DNA of 64,000 nt from PSRJ01 sp963825305 (lineage in GTDB: Bacteria; Acidobacteriota; Terriglobia; Bryobacterales; Bryobacteraceae), in contig CAWGTA010000016.1 of NCBI GenBank assembly GCA_963825305.1, positions 248,001-312,000 of the forward strand, in the 5' to 3' direction. Every line of letters begins with the position of its first letter. Positions within the stretch are counted from its first letter, which is position 1. Positions 49,281-58,004 of the stretch are shown here, piece by piece. Under the pieces are notes generated by a model. The model saw only the letters and a program-made list of their open reading frames with translations. It ran no database searches and was not told the origin of the DNA. Made by a program: the position numbers and the translations under genes.

Positions 49281-52271
49281 ATGTGGACCGAACGGTTTAG
49301 GGTTTTGAACCGAGTGATCGCGCTGGCAGCTGCCGCCGGTTTCCTGGTAGCGGTGCACGCTGCCAGTCTTGGCAAGGTCATCCCCATCGGTGGCGAAGCG
49401 TCGGACATTGCTATAGATGAAGCCCGTGGTGTGCTCTACATTGCCAATTTCACGGCCAGCCGGATTGACGTGCTCTCGCTGGCGGACCAAACAATTCACA
49501 GCTCGATTCACGTGGCGGCGGCTCCCGCGGCGCTGGCCCTTTCTCGGGATGGCCGCTACCTGGTAGTGACGCACTTCGGAAATGTGACGCCACCCGGATC
49601 GCCGGCTAATGCAGTCAGCATCCTGGATCGAAGCAACGGCAGCCTCCAGACACTGGTCTTGAGCGATCCTCCGTTGGGTGTGGCCTTCGGCGCCGACGGG
49701 TGGGCGCTTCTTGCTACCACGACGCAGTTCCTGCGGCTCGACCCTGCCAGCGGGCAGACCGTCTTCGTGACCAGCATCGCCAACGTGACGGCCAACAGTA
49801 TTCCGGCCGCACCGGGAACACCTCCCGTGCAGATCGTAGCGGCTTCCATGGCGGCCTCTGCTGACGGCCAGTACATCTTCGGCTTGACCGATTCCATCTA
49901 TTTCCGTTACGACGTAGTATTTGGAGAGGTGACGGTGACGGGCTACACGGCATCGCCTGCCTTGGGACCCCGCGTGGTCAGCGTGGCCCGCGACGGTTCC
50001 TATTACACCGCCGGCTGGGGCCTTTTTGGACGCACCGGTGTGTTACTGGGCCAGTTCCCGAATGCCGCGGGGCTATTAGCCGTGGGTTCACACGCGATCG
50101 ATTCCGTAGCAGGCATCATTTATGGCCAGATTCCCGAAGCCAATGCGGCCACCGGAGCGCCGCCCGTCCTGACGGTTTGGGATGCCGACAATCTTACGGT
50201 ACGGGATCGCCTGCAATTACCCGAAAACCTTACCGGCCGGTCGCTGCTCAACAGCGCTGCCGACAGGCTCTATGCGGTTTCCGACAGCGGTGTCGTGGTA
50301 CTGCCGGTCGGTTCCTTCCAGAATGTTCACCGTCTCACAGCGGATCACGAGGATTTGGTGTTTCGCGCGAGCTTTTGCCAGCCCGGCGCCATAACGCAGT
50401 CCCTGCAGATCGTCGATCCCGCCGGCGGAACCACCGCTTTCTCCCTCAGCACGTCCATGACGGGAGTCGTTATCTCACCATCCACCGGACAAACGCCGGC
50501 GACTGTACAGGTGACGGTCGATCCGGCGGAGTTCCAGGATCGCCAGGGGACGGTCACAGGACTCCTGACGATTTCTTCGCCCCAGGCGGTCAACCTGCCC
50601 CCATCGGTACGCCTCCTGGTAAATAACCAGAGGCCGGATGAGCGGGGCATCGCGACGGATGTCCCGGGCACGTTGGTAGATCTGCTGGCGGATCCCGCCC
50701 GCGACCGGTTCTACGTATTACGCCAGGATCGCAACCAGGTGTTAGTTTACGACGGTTCCGGTATGTCGCTGGTCGCTACTTTGCGCACCGGCACCACCCC
50801 GACCCGCATGGCTCTCACGATGGATAGCAAGTATCTGCTGGTGGGGCACGACAATTCACAGTTAGCTTACGTTTACGACCTGGACACGCTCATGCCGTCG
50901 TTGCCGATCGTTTTCCCCATGGGCCATTACCCCCGCTCGGTGGCAGCATCGGGAAACGCCATGCTGGCGGCTTCCCGTGTGGTCGGCACCACCAACACGA
51001 TTGACCGCATCGATTTTGCCTCGCGCACTGCGGTGCCCCTGCCCAGCCTCGGAGTATTTCAGAACTCGGTGAATACCGATACTGTGTTGGCCAGCTCGGC
51101 CAACGGTGCGTCCATTCTCGCGGCCTCCGCGGATGGGAACCTGCTGTTGTACGATGCAGGCGCCAATTCGTTCACGGTGTCGCGCAACATTGCGACGACG
51201 TTGGCCGGCGATTTCGCGGCTTCCGGTGACGGCCGGTTTGCCGCCGGCAACTATCTGCTCAACGCTTCATTGGTCCCTACCGCAACTTGGACCGGCTCCG
51301 CCTTCAACTCCGGCTTTGCTTTTCTGAACGGGCAGGGATTGCGTTTGACCGGGCCCCACAGTGCATCCGGAGCAAGCGGGGTGCTGGCGCGCGTGGACCT
51401 GACGGCGGGGAGTCTAATAAGCCCCACAGGCATCGCCGAGCAGCCCATGGCTTCCGCCGGCAACTCCGTCTTTACGCGCACGCTGGCGCCGCTGGCGAAT
51501 GGCAACGCCATGATCGCCCTGACGATCTCCGGTTTCACCTCTCTGTCCTGGAGCTTCGACGCCGCGGTGGTGGCGCCTTCGATTGCGAGCATTGTCAATG
51601 CCGCCAGTCTGGGCGGCGCGGTAGCACCGGGGTCTCTGATTTCGGTGTTTGGCAACAATCTCAGCCCCACCAGCATTGCCACGTCGCAAATGCCGTTGCC
51701 GACCGCGATTGGCCAATCCTGTCTGACTGCCAACGGACTTGCCATACCCATGCTGTTCGCATCGCCGCAACAGGTCAACGCGCAGTTGCCCCTATATCTC
51801 TCTGGCAGCGCCACCATGACGCTATACACACCTGGGGGCTCGAGCGATGACTACTTCTTAAACGTGCAGCCAGTCGCGCCCGCAGTTTTCCAAAGTGGAA
51901 CTGCCGGCCCGCTGACGGGTATCCCTACGGTGGTCAAGGCCAGCAACCAACAATTGGTCACGCCGTCCAACCCGATCCACGGCAACGATTGGATCGTCAT
52001 CTACGCCACCGGTCTGGGGATCACCTCACCGGCGGTGGCAGCGGGGCTGCCCGCTCCTTATGCGCCACCGGCATTGGCGGTGGTCGCACCCGACGTAAGC
52101 TTAGGCGGCATTCCGCTGGTTGTGAGCTACGCCGGCCTGGCGCCCGGCGAAGTCGGGGTCTACCAGATCAATGCGCAGGCGCCCCTGAAGCCTGCCGAAG
52201 GGGACCAGGTACCGCTCACCATCACACAGGGCGGTGTCATCGCGTCAGTGGCTGTGCGTGTGGTTCGTTGA
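49281..52271 (+). CDS. Large secreted beta-propeller protein with TIGR03437 domain
   Basis: A 996-residue exported protein. I chose ATG 49281 (MWTERFRVLNRVIALAAAAG) since the signal peptide lies there; the earlier start at 49224 would overlap the divergent gene. Residues about 35-360 and 450-770 each look like YncE/NHL-type seven-bladed propellers (IAIDEARGVLYIANFTASRI, VARDGSYYTAG). Between them is a BACON-like beta-sandwich (GVVISPSTGQTPATVQVTVD). The last 220 residues are TIGR03437: AASLGGAVAPGSLISVFGNN, FASPQQVNAQLP, and IYATGLG. Function unknown; probably surface-displayed. It is followed by a barrel gene 10 bp on. Confidence 0.85.
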   Translation: MWTERFRVLNRVIALAAAAGFLVAVHAASLGKVIPIGGEASDIAIDEARGVLYIANFTASRIDVLSLADQTIHSSIHVAAAPAALALSRDGRYLVVTHFGNVTPPGSPANAVSILDRSNGSLQTLVLSDPPLGVAFGADGWALLATTTQFLRLDPASGQTVFVTSIANVTANSIPAAPGTPPVQIVAASMAASADGQYIFGLTDSIYFRYDVVFGEVTVTGYTASPALGPRVVSVARDGSYYTAGWGLFGRTGVLLGQFPNAAGLLAVGSHAIDSVAGIIYGQIPEANAATGAPPVLTVWDADNLTVRDRLQLPENLTGRSLLNSAADRLYAVSDSGVVVLPVGSFQNVHRLTADHEDLVFRASFCQPGAITQSLQIVDPAGGTTAFSLSTSMTGVVISPSTGQTPATVQVTVDPAEFQDRQGTVTGLLTISSPQAVNLPPSVRLLVNNQRPDERGIATDVPGTLVDLLADPARDRFYVLRQDRNQVLVYDGSGMSLVATLRTGTTPTRMALTMDSKYLLVGHDNSQLAYVYDLDTLMPSLPIVFPMGHYPRSVAASGNAMLAASRVVGTTNTIDRIDFASRTAVPLPSLGVFQNSVNTDTVLASSANGASILAASADGNLLLYDAGANSFTVSRNIATTLAGDFAASGDGRFAAGNYLLNASLVPTATWTGSAFNSGFAFLNGQGLRLTGPHSASGASGVLARVDLTAGSLISPTGIAEQPMASAGNSVFTRTLAPLANGNAMIALTISGFTSLSWSFDAAVVAPSIASIVNAASLGGAVAPGSLISVFGNNLSPTSIATSQMPLPTAIGQSCLTANGLAIPMLFASPQQVNAQLPLYLSGSATMTLYTPGGSSDDYFLNVQPVAPAVFQSGTAGPLTGIPTVVKASNQQLVTPSNPIHGNDWIVIYATGLGITSPAVAAGLPAPYAPPALAVVAPDVSLGGIPLVVSYAGLAPGEVGVYQINAQAPLKPAEGDQVPLTITQGGVIASVAVRVVR

Positions 52272-52281
52272 AAGGAAATTT

Positions 52282-52915
52282 GTGTACCGCAATTTACTTA
52301 TTTGCTTAATCGTGGCGGTCGGCGCGGCACATGCGCAGACGCGTGAAATCGGAGTGATCGGGGGCGCCGCCTTTGGCGCTTGGCCTTCCGATCCAAGGCG
52401 CCCCCGCGGACACCTCCGCGGGATTTCAGCCCGGGGCCGCAGGCGGTGTCCTGCTTGGCCAGGATCTTTACAATCATTGGAGCGGAGAGATTCGTTATCT
52501 TTTTGAGCTGCGTAACCCGCGCGTCTCATCGGCGGGGCAGACCGCTTCGTTCGCCGGGCAGGCCCATGTGATTCAGTACGAACTAATTTACAGCACGCGG
52601 ACTCGAGAAGAGCGCGTGCGCCCATACCTCGCAGCGGGCGGCGGCATCAAGCTATTCCGTGGAACCGGCGCAGAAGAGGCGTACCGCCTGAATATGCAGT
52701 ACGCCGACCTGACGCACACCCAAGAGCTGAAACCCATGCTCAGCGTGGGAGGCGGGGTAAAGTGGACGGTGGGCAAACGCATGATCCTCCGGGTCGAATG
52801 TCGCGACCAGATCACGCCCTTCCCTACCAAATTGATCCACGCAGCCCCCGGGATGTCGTTGAAAGGATGGCTAAACGATTTCGTCCCCACCGTGGGCCTG
52901 AGTTGGCGCCTTTAG
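52282..52915 (+). pseudogene. Outer-membrane beta-barrel, frameshifted
   Basis: A GTG at 52282 with AAAGGAAA upstream starts VYRNLLICLIVAVGAAHAQT, a clean signal peptide, and continues REIGVIGGAAFG. Near 52378 the reading frame must move by +1 to give LGLPIQGAPADTSAGFQPGA and then VLLGQDLYNHWSGEIRYLFE, ending TVGLSWRL at 52915. The pieces match a small outer-membrane barrel with a terminal aromatic-rich strand. One extra base (G) explains the break. Either it is a pseudogene or a single error in the sequence; the downstream frame has no good start of its own. Confidence 0.7.
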
Positions 52916-52924
52916 GGCCGCGCC

Positions 52925-53671
52925 CTACGGCCGGTTGATCAGGCTGGCGACATAGCCGGCCCCAAAGCCGTTATCGATATTCACCACCGTCACATTGCTG
53001 GCGCAACTGTTGAGCATCCCCAGCAACGCCGCCAAGCCGTTAAAGCTGGCGCCATAACCCACGCTGGTCGGTACCGCTATCACGGGACATGATACCAGCC
53101 CGCCCACGGCGCTCGGAAGCGCGCCTTCCATGCCCGCGCACACCACGATCACGCGAGCTTCGGTCAGGCGCTCGCGGTGGTGCATCAGGCGGTGAAAGCC
53201 GGCCACTCCGATGTCATGGATGGTCACGACTTCGTTGCCCATCACTTCGGCCGTGATTTGGGCTTCCTCCGCCACCGGCATATCGCTGGTACCGGCGGAA
53301 ACCACTGCCAGGATGCCTTTGCCGCGAACCGTCCGGTCGCGCCAGAACCGTATGGCCCCGGAACGCGGAAAATACTCGCCGCCGGTCAATTTCTGCGCTA
53401 CCGCCGCAGCGCACTCCCGATCGGCACGCGTAATCAGCACGTTGTTGGCGCTATCCAGCAACCGCTCGGCTATGGCGATCACCTGTTCGGAGGTCTTGCC
53501 TTTGGCGAAGACCACCTCCGGGATGCCATGGCGGAGTGCCCGGTGGTGATCCACGTTGGCGAAACCAAGGTCCTCGAACGGCATGTGGCGCAGCCGAGTC
53601 ATGGCGCCTTCCGTGTCCAAGGTTCCGGTGCGCACTTGCTCCAGTAAAGACCGGAGCTGTTCAGGGTCCAT
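52925..53671 (-). CDS. larB: Nickel-pincer cofactor biosynthesis protein LarB
   Basis: A 248-residue enzyme of the PurE-like fold that carboxylates and hydrolyses nicotinic acid adenine dinucleotide in synthesis of the nickel-pincer cofactor of lactate racemase. Typical sequences: LGFANVDHHRALRHGIPEVV near residue 35, then VVSAGTSDMPVAEEAQIT, DIGVAGFHRLMHHRE and VCAGMEGALPSAVGGLV, and the C-terminal VPTSVGYGASFNGLAALLGM. The gene is alone: LarC, LarE and LarA are not in the window. It is convergent with the barrel pseudogene. Confidence 0.92.
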   Translation of the reverse strand: MDPEQLRSLLEQVRTGTLDTEGAMTRLRHMPFEDLGFANVDHHRALRHGIPEVVFAKGKTSEQVIAIAERLLDSANNVLITRADRECAAAVAQKLTGGEYFPRSGAIRFWRDRTVRGKGILAVVSAGTSDMPVAEEAQITAEVMGNEVVTIHDIGVAGFHRLMHHRERLTEARVIVVCAGMEGALPSAVGGLVSCPVIAVPTSVGYGASFNGLAALLGMLNSCASNVTVVNIDNGFGAGYVASLINRP

Positions 53672-53715
53672 TTGGTAAGAATATCAGACGGCCTCGAGAC
53701 ACAAATCGCGGCTCT

Positions 53716-53759
53716 CCGGTGCTTACCGGCTTTGCCTTTAGGGGTTTACCTAGAACCCC
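53716..53759. other. Cluster of three short hairpins upstream of larB
   Basis: CCGGT-gctt-ACCGG (53716-53729), GGC-ttt-GCC (53728-53736) and GGGGTT-tacctag-AACCCC (53741-53759) follow each other in the 177-bp larB/PilZ gap (53672-53848), about 45-88 bp before the larB start. They might form a leader structure or operators. An AT-rich patch (53761-53815) next to them would suit a promoter. Confidence 0.35.
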
Positions 53760-53848
53760 ACAGTAAAAAAATTACGAAAGTACCAAAAATCATCTGGCGG
53801 AATTAGAGCTTTCAGGCTATTGTTGGAGGGTGGTTTGCCGAACATGAT

Positions 53849-54229
53849 ATGAGCAGCATGAACACAGAACAAAAAAGCGGAGGGCAGTTCTTCGGAGGAA
53901 CGCTCGATCGTCGTGAAACAAACCGGTTCCCAGTCAGGGAGGAAGTGCGTTACCGATTGCTCCAATCCAAGGCGGTTCAACTCACAGGCGCAGGCAAAAC
54001 TGTTGATATCAGTAGCGGTGGCATTCTGTTCACCACCAGCGAACCCCTACCAGCCGGACGATTGGTGGAAATTTCGGTGAACTGGCCGGCACGGCTCGAC
54101 GGGACGTGTCCCCTTCAGTTGGTTGCTACCGGCCGGATCGTCCGCGCTGATGGCGCCAGAGCAGCGGTGCGTATCGAACGGTACGAGTTCAAAACTCGCT
54201 CCTCCGCAACGCTATCCGCGGGGGCCTAG
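53849..54229 (+). CDS. PilZ-domain protein
   Basis: A 126-residue protein consisting almost wholly of a PilZ domain. The c-di-GMP-binding arginine motif is in TLDRRETNRFPVREEVRY (RRxxxR type), followed by VDISSGGILFTTSEPLPAG (DxSxxG). It ends with QLVATGRIVRADGARAAVRI. It would bind c-di-GMP and could tune motility, pili or envelope functions. The gene stands alone between larB and the cupin gene, and the Tad locus is 7 kb away. Confidence 0.88.
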   Translation: MSSMNTEQKSGGQFFGGTLDRRETNRFPVREEVRYRLLQSKAVQLTGAGKTVDISSGGILFTTSEPLPAGRLVEISVNWPARLDGTCPLQLVATGRIVRADGARAAVRIERYEFKTRSSATLSAGA

Positions 54230-54235
54230 GTACTT

Positions 54236-54601
54236 CTAATCACAATCCCGGTGTACCGTGGCCGGGGAGAATGCCGGGAGACAAATCGCCACGTATTCGG
54301 CGCCGCCTGCGTCCGGACTGCTGTAGCGCACCCATTCTCCGCGGTGCGCGATAATGGCTTGGCCGGCAGTCACGTCGATGGTGCCGCCCTCGTGTTCCAC
54401 ACGCAGTTTGCCGCGCAGCATTAGAGTGAACTCATCGAACTCGGGCCGCTGCCCAGGTTCCTGCCAACCTTCGGGGCTATGCATGTGAGCAATGCTCACA
54501 GCATGGGTCCCCGAATTCACGCGGCCGATGTACTCCTCAATCAGTTTGGGCTTGTTACCAGCGGCTTCCACTCGTGTTGGGACGGGAATGAGTGTCGGCA
54601 T
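54236..54601 (-). CDS. Cupin-domain protein
   Basis: A 121-residue cupin-2 protein starting MPTLIPVPTRVEA at 54601, preceded by GGAGGA. The barrel shows HAVSIAHMHSPEGWQEPGQR and PEFDEFTLMLRGKLRVEHEG, then AGQAIIAHRGEWVRYSSPDA. A metal site could be formed by the two His in HMH and the Glu of EFDEF. It could be an enzyme with a small substrate or a sensor. Convergent with the PilZ gene, divergent from the gene at 54702. Confidence 0.85.
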   Translation of the reverse strand: MPTLIPVPTRVEAAGNKPKLIEEYIGRVNSGTHAVSIAHMHSPEGWQEPGQRPEFDEFTLMLRGKLRVEHEGGTIDVTAGQAIIAHRGEWVRYSSPDAGGAEYVAICLPAFSPATVHRDCD

Positions 54602-54656
54602 TTCGTCCGTTCCTCCTCGGTGCATGGTAGCAGGCCGGGACTGCCAAAAATCGGAC

Positions 54657-54686
54657 TTGCAGGGGAGTTCCCGCCATCGGTATACT
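54657..54686 (+). promoter_or_regulatory. Sigma-70-type promoter for the gene at 54702
   Basis: TTGCAG (54657-54662), an 18-bp spacer and TATACT (54681-54686) form a fair -35/-10 pair. Transcription would start at about 54693, leaving a 5' leader of only about 10 nt before ATG 54702. Confidence 0.5.
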
Positions 54687-54701
54687 GACATTTTCGCTGA
54701 G

Positions 54702-54974
54702 ATGTTTATGACGGCGAGAGACAACTTCGACCCCTTAGCGCCGCAACGGGAAGCGGCTTTCTTCTACGGCCTCTTCTTGCGCGGGCACGACATCGAAACT
54801 CTTCGGCAAGATATCGACGTACCCCGCTCCATGATGGATAAGTGGATGAGAGCGCGCGATTTTGAGGCGTCCTTCCTGGAGAATCTACAGCGCGTGTACA
54901 GCTATCGCAAGCAGGTGCTGGCCATATTCGATGGCTTGGTCCTCAATGAGCAAAACCGCCCCCGGGTGCAGTAG
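54702..54974 (+). CDS. Small conserved hypothetical protein, HTH-like
   Basis: A 90-residue protein starting MFMTARDNFDPLAPQREAAF. The segment HDIETLRQDIDVPRSMMDKW has the spacing of a helix-turn-helix, followed by a basic helix (RVYSYRKQVLAIF). Soluble, no signal. No named family recognised; DNA binding is only suggested by this pattern. The next start ATG 54708 is possible. A readable promoter (54657-54686) sits just upstream. Confidence 0.65.
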   Translation: MFMTARDNFDPLAPQREAAFFYGLFLRGHDIETLRQDIDVPRSMMDKWMRARDFEASFLENLQRVYSYRKQVLAIFDGLVLNEQNRPRVQ

Positions 54975-55010
54975 CCTCCCCCAACTCCTGAACGGAACTT
55001 CCCACCCTCT

Positions 55011-56585
55011 TTAAAACACCACCAGCCGGTGATCGGGACAGTCCAGATTGACTGCTTGATAGAGCCGCGTGGGGAGATCGAGGCCGTGCTTGGCGAGGAA
55101 CGGCAGGATCGAGTAGATGCGCTCCTGCAAGTGGCGCTCAGGACACACCAGGCCGGAGAGCGAAGCGGCATCGCGGGCCGATTGTGCGTCCCGGCGCAGT
55201 GCTTCCCGGCCAATTTTGCGTTCCATTTTTTCGAGCTGGTAGCGTATCTTGCGGCTGCTGCGATCCAGCGCGACAGCGAGCGTCGGATCGAACCCCGCCA
55301 CTTCGCCGCGCAGGTGATCGATGGCCGCATCGACGGTCGTTCGCGCATCACGAAGGGCACCGCTCAACTTAGGGGGCACAATCTTCGCGGAAATCTGTTG
55401 CCTGAGCGCCTCCTCGCCGTGGAAGAAATCCGTCAGGCCCAACGCGTAGCGATCCATCAGCTTGTGACTGCGCTCGTCCAAAAGCGTAAACCCATTGCGT
55501 GGGAACTGGGCCGGCATCCAGCCCAGCAGGCTGCGGTATATGACCTCCGACTGCGCCAGGTAGGCGATCTCTGCCGGCCCGCCGACGTACGCCGCCGTGG
55601 GCAGCAGGAAATCCTGAACCACGGGACGCAGCAGGGCGTTCGGGGACAGTGACGTGGCGCGATCCATCAACTCTTCCGTACTGAAGCGGCGTCCGTTCAG
55701 CACGTACTCCCGCTCGTGACGCCGCAGTGCCAGGCGCTTCCCGTTTTCCAGCAGGAACACCAGGGAGGTCTGCGGTTCCACATGGACCTGGGCGTGATAC
55801 CCCGCGGCTGCCAGCTCTCGGTTGCGTTCCAACAAACGCTCCGTCAGTTCGGGCGCGGCCTGAACGGCAGAGCGCAGGCAGGGCGCCGCGAGCTCGCGAA
55901 AGGCCGGGAGTAGCGGATCGACTTGCAGAATGTCGAATTGAGACAGGATCGCCCGCAGCAGCTCGCCAAAGGCCTTCCCCATGGTGCTGCCGGCACGATA
56001 GCTTTCCTCCACCAGGTCTGCCACATCTTCGCCGTGCGGAAGCCCGCGCAGGTGGGCGCGTAGCTCGCGCAACGGGGGCGCAACCAGGGCGACATCGCCC
56101 ACCGGCTGTGTGGTCGACACGCGGCGCATCTCGAGCTTCAGGGGACGATGTTCGCCATCGAATACCCAAGCGTGATTGACCTCCGCAAAATCGTGGTCCT
56201 GGGTGGCGAGCCAAAAAATGGGAACTGCCGGAACGCCCGCCGCCGTCAACGATTCCGCCAGCTTGACGGCGGTCAGCGCTTTATGAATCGTGTATGCCGG
56301 ACCGGAAAACAGACCCACCTGCTGGCCCGTGACCACTGCCACGGTCCCGGGCTGGGCAAGCTTCCGGAGCGATTCGCTCTCCGGATTCTGCGTCCTGAGG
56401 GCGGCCACGAGGGCCGAGCGCTTCGCCGCAGGGAAGTCCAGTTCCTTGGAGGCTGCCAGGGCACCCTCGAAGTCGGCCCGGCGATTCCAATAAAACCGTG
56501 AAGTGCGGTCGGGATAATACAGCACATCCGCGAACAGTGGGGACGTGTGAGGCAACTCGGTCTGACGAACGCAGCTACATTGCAT
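55011..56585 (-). CDS. bshC: Putative cysteine ligase BshC (bacillithiol synthesis)
   Basis: A 524-residue protein whose core matches BshC, which adds cysteine to glucosaminyl-malate to give bacillithiol. Motifs: VAVVTGQQVGLFSGPAYTIH and KALTAVKLAESL, then VPIFWLATQDHDFAEVNHAW and the C-terminal VCPERHLQERIYSILPFLAK, with a Rossmann-like fold and coiled coil. ATG 56585 (MQCSCVRQTEL) is preferred to 56651. BshA and BshB are not in the window. It follows rseP on the same strand with a 90-bp gap. Confidence 0.9.
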   Translation of the reverse strand: MQCSCVRQTELPHTSPLFADVLYYPDRTSRFYWNRRADFEGALAASKELDFPAAKRSALVAALRTQNPESESLRKLAQPGTVAVVTGQQVGLFSGPAYTIHKALTAVKLAESLTAAGVPAVPIFWLATQDHDFAEVNHAWVFDGEHRPLKLEMRRVSTTQPVGDVALVAPPLRELRAHLRGLPHGEDVADLVEESYRAGSTMGKAFGELLRAILSQFDILQVDPLLPAFRELAAPCLRSAVQAAPELTERLLERNRELAAAGYHAQVHVEPQTSLVFLLENGKRLALRRHEREYVLNGRRFSTEELMDRATSLSPNALLRPVVQDFLLPTAAYVGGPAEIAYLAQSEVIYRSLLGWMPAQFPRNGFTLLDERSHKLMDRYALGLTDFFHGEEALRQQISAKIVPPKLSGALRDARTTVDAAIDHLRGEVAGFDPTLAVALDRSSRKIRYQLEKMERKIGREALRRDAQSARDAASLSGLVCPERHLQERIYSILPFLAKHGLDLPTRLYQAVNLDCPDHRLVVF

Positions 56586-56675
56586 GCGAAGGATCAGCTT
56601 ACCAGATGCAAGGGGACTTCCGGCGGATGCAGGCAGCTTGCCCGTGCCCAAGGCTGATGCGGTCCGTTTCGGAGC

Positions 56676-57998
56676 TCAACCCGCCGGCAGGATCCGGGAA
56701 ATGTCGTTATAGATGACGAACGCCAGCAGCACCATGATGAAGACGAACCCGACCTTCAACACCGCATCCTTGACGTTCAGGCTTAGATCGCGTTGCATGA
56801 TCATTTCTACGAACAGCATCAGGATCGTGGCGCCATCCAGAATAGGGATCGGCAGCAGATTGAGGATCGCCAACTGCATGCTGAGCATGGCCATCAGCAT
56901 CACGAAGGCGGACGGGCCCTCGCGCGCGGCCTCACCCGAAATCTGCGCGATGCCGATCGGGCCGGCGATCGTCTTGGGCGACATCCGCCGCTCCACGATG
57001 CCCCGGATGACCTGGCCAAACATCACCGCGTCTTTGGCATTCTCATGCAGCGACTCGTTCAGGGCTTCCGGAAACGAAAGCCGAGTGGTGACCAGCTTCA
57101 ACTTTTGTTGCGGCCCCACTCCGATCATCCACCGGGGCGGCCCATCCAGCTTGGCGTAGACCGGTTGCACGGTGACATCCGATTTTTGCCCGTTACGCAG
57201 GATTTCGATTTGGAGCGGCTTGCCGCCACTGTTCCGCGTCAGCTCCTGGAATTTGGATACGGAATGTATGGGCTGTCCGTCGACGGACAACAGCAGATCA
57301 CCCTTTTTGAGGCCGGCCTTGTCGGCAGGGTATCCCGGTTCTATGGCGGCGAACTGGACTTCACCACGCTCATCCCATCCCGCGGAACCGCCGGTGCGAT
57401 CGCTAGGAGCCGGGATGACCACGGTGTCGAACCGTCTTCCGTTGCGCTCAATCGTCAAGTGCATCTGCTGATAAGCGCCGGTTACGGTCTTCAGGCCAAC
57501 GTCTTCCCAGGTCGGATTGCTCTTGCCATCCAGCTTCACAATGCGGTCGCCATCCTGAATCCCGGCTTTGGCGGCCGGCGAGTCCGGCGTCACATGGCCG
57601 ATCACGGCCTGCATATCCTCGTCGGCGACCTTCTGGTACTTGATCATGAACAGTCCGGTAAGCAAGCCAACGGCGAGCACCATGTTCATGAACGGGCCGG
57701 CAAACGCGATAATCGCCCGCTGCCAGCGGGGCTTGGCCAGGAAACTGCGCGGATCGTGGATGTTCTCGTCGCTCGGCTGCTCGCCCGTCATCTTGACGTA
57801 GCCGCCTAGCAGGAGCAGCGAGAACTTGTATTCCGTCTCGCCGCGGCGAAAACCGAACAAACGCGGCCCGAACCCGAAACTGAAGGCTTCCACTTTTACA
57901 TCAAAGTAGCGGGCTGCCCAAAAATGTCCGAGCTCGTGGATCAGAATCATGACCCCGATCAAGACCAGCCACCACAGAACGTTTTCTAAAACCAGCAT
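56676..57998 (-). CDS. rseP: Site-2 intramembrane zinc protease RseP
   Basis: A 440-residue membrane protease. Zinc motif HELGH at residues 21-25 in the first helix; the third ligand Asp is in LNLLPIPILDGATILM. Two PDZ domains lie between (PDSPAAKAGIQDGDRIVKLD and PGYPADKAGLKKGDLLLSVD). It cleaves anti-sigma or other small membrane proteins in regulated proteolysis and may clear signal peptides. The dxr stop is 6 bp upstream, a common gene order in bacteria. Confidence 0.93.
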   Translation of the reverse strand: MLVLENVLWWLVLIGVMILIHELGHFWAARYFDVKVEAFSFGFGPRLFGFRRGETEYKFSLLLLGGYVKMTGEQPSDENIHDPRSFLAKPRWQRAIIAFAGPFMNMVLAVGLLTGLFMIKYQKVADEDMQAVIGHVTPDSPAAKAGIQDGDRIVKLDGKSNPTWEDVGLKTVTGAYQQMHLTIERNGRRFDTVVIPAPSDRTGGSAGWDERGEVQFAAIEPGYPADKAGLKKGDLLLSVDGQPIHSVSKFQELTRNSGGKPLQIEILRNGQKSDVTVQPVYAKLDGPPRWMIGVGPQQKLKLVTTRLSFPEALNESLHENAKDAVMFGQVIRGIVERRMSPKTIAGPIGIAQISGEAAREGPSAFVMLMAMLSMQLAILNLLPIPILDGATILMLFVEMIMQRDLSLNVKDAVLKVGFVFIMVLLAFVIYNDISRILPAG

Positions 57999-58004
57999 AA
58001 CCGC

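Noticed and set aside
53716..53759. c-di-GMP (GEMM) riboswitch near the PilZ gene or larB
   Set aside because: GGCAAAGCC and TAAACC strings resemble parts of the GEMM core, but the spacing and the tetraloop-receptor hairpin are missing on both strands.
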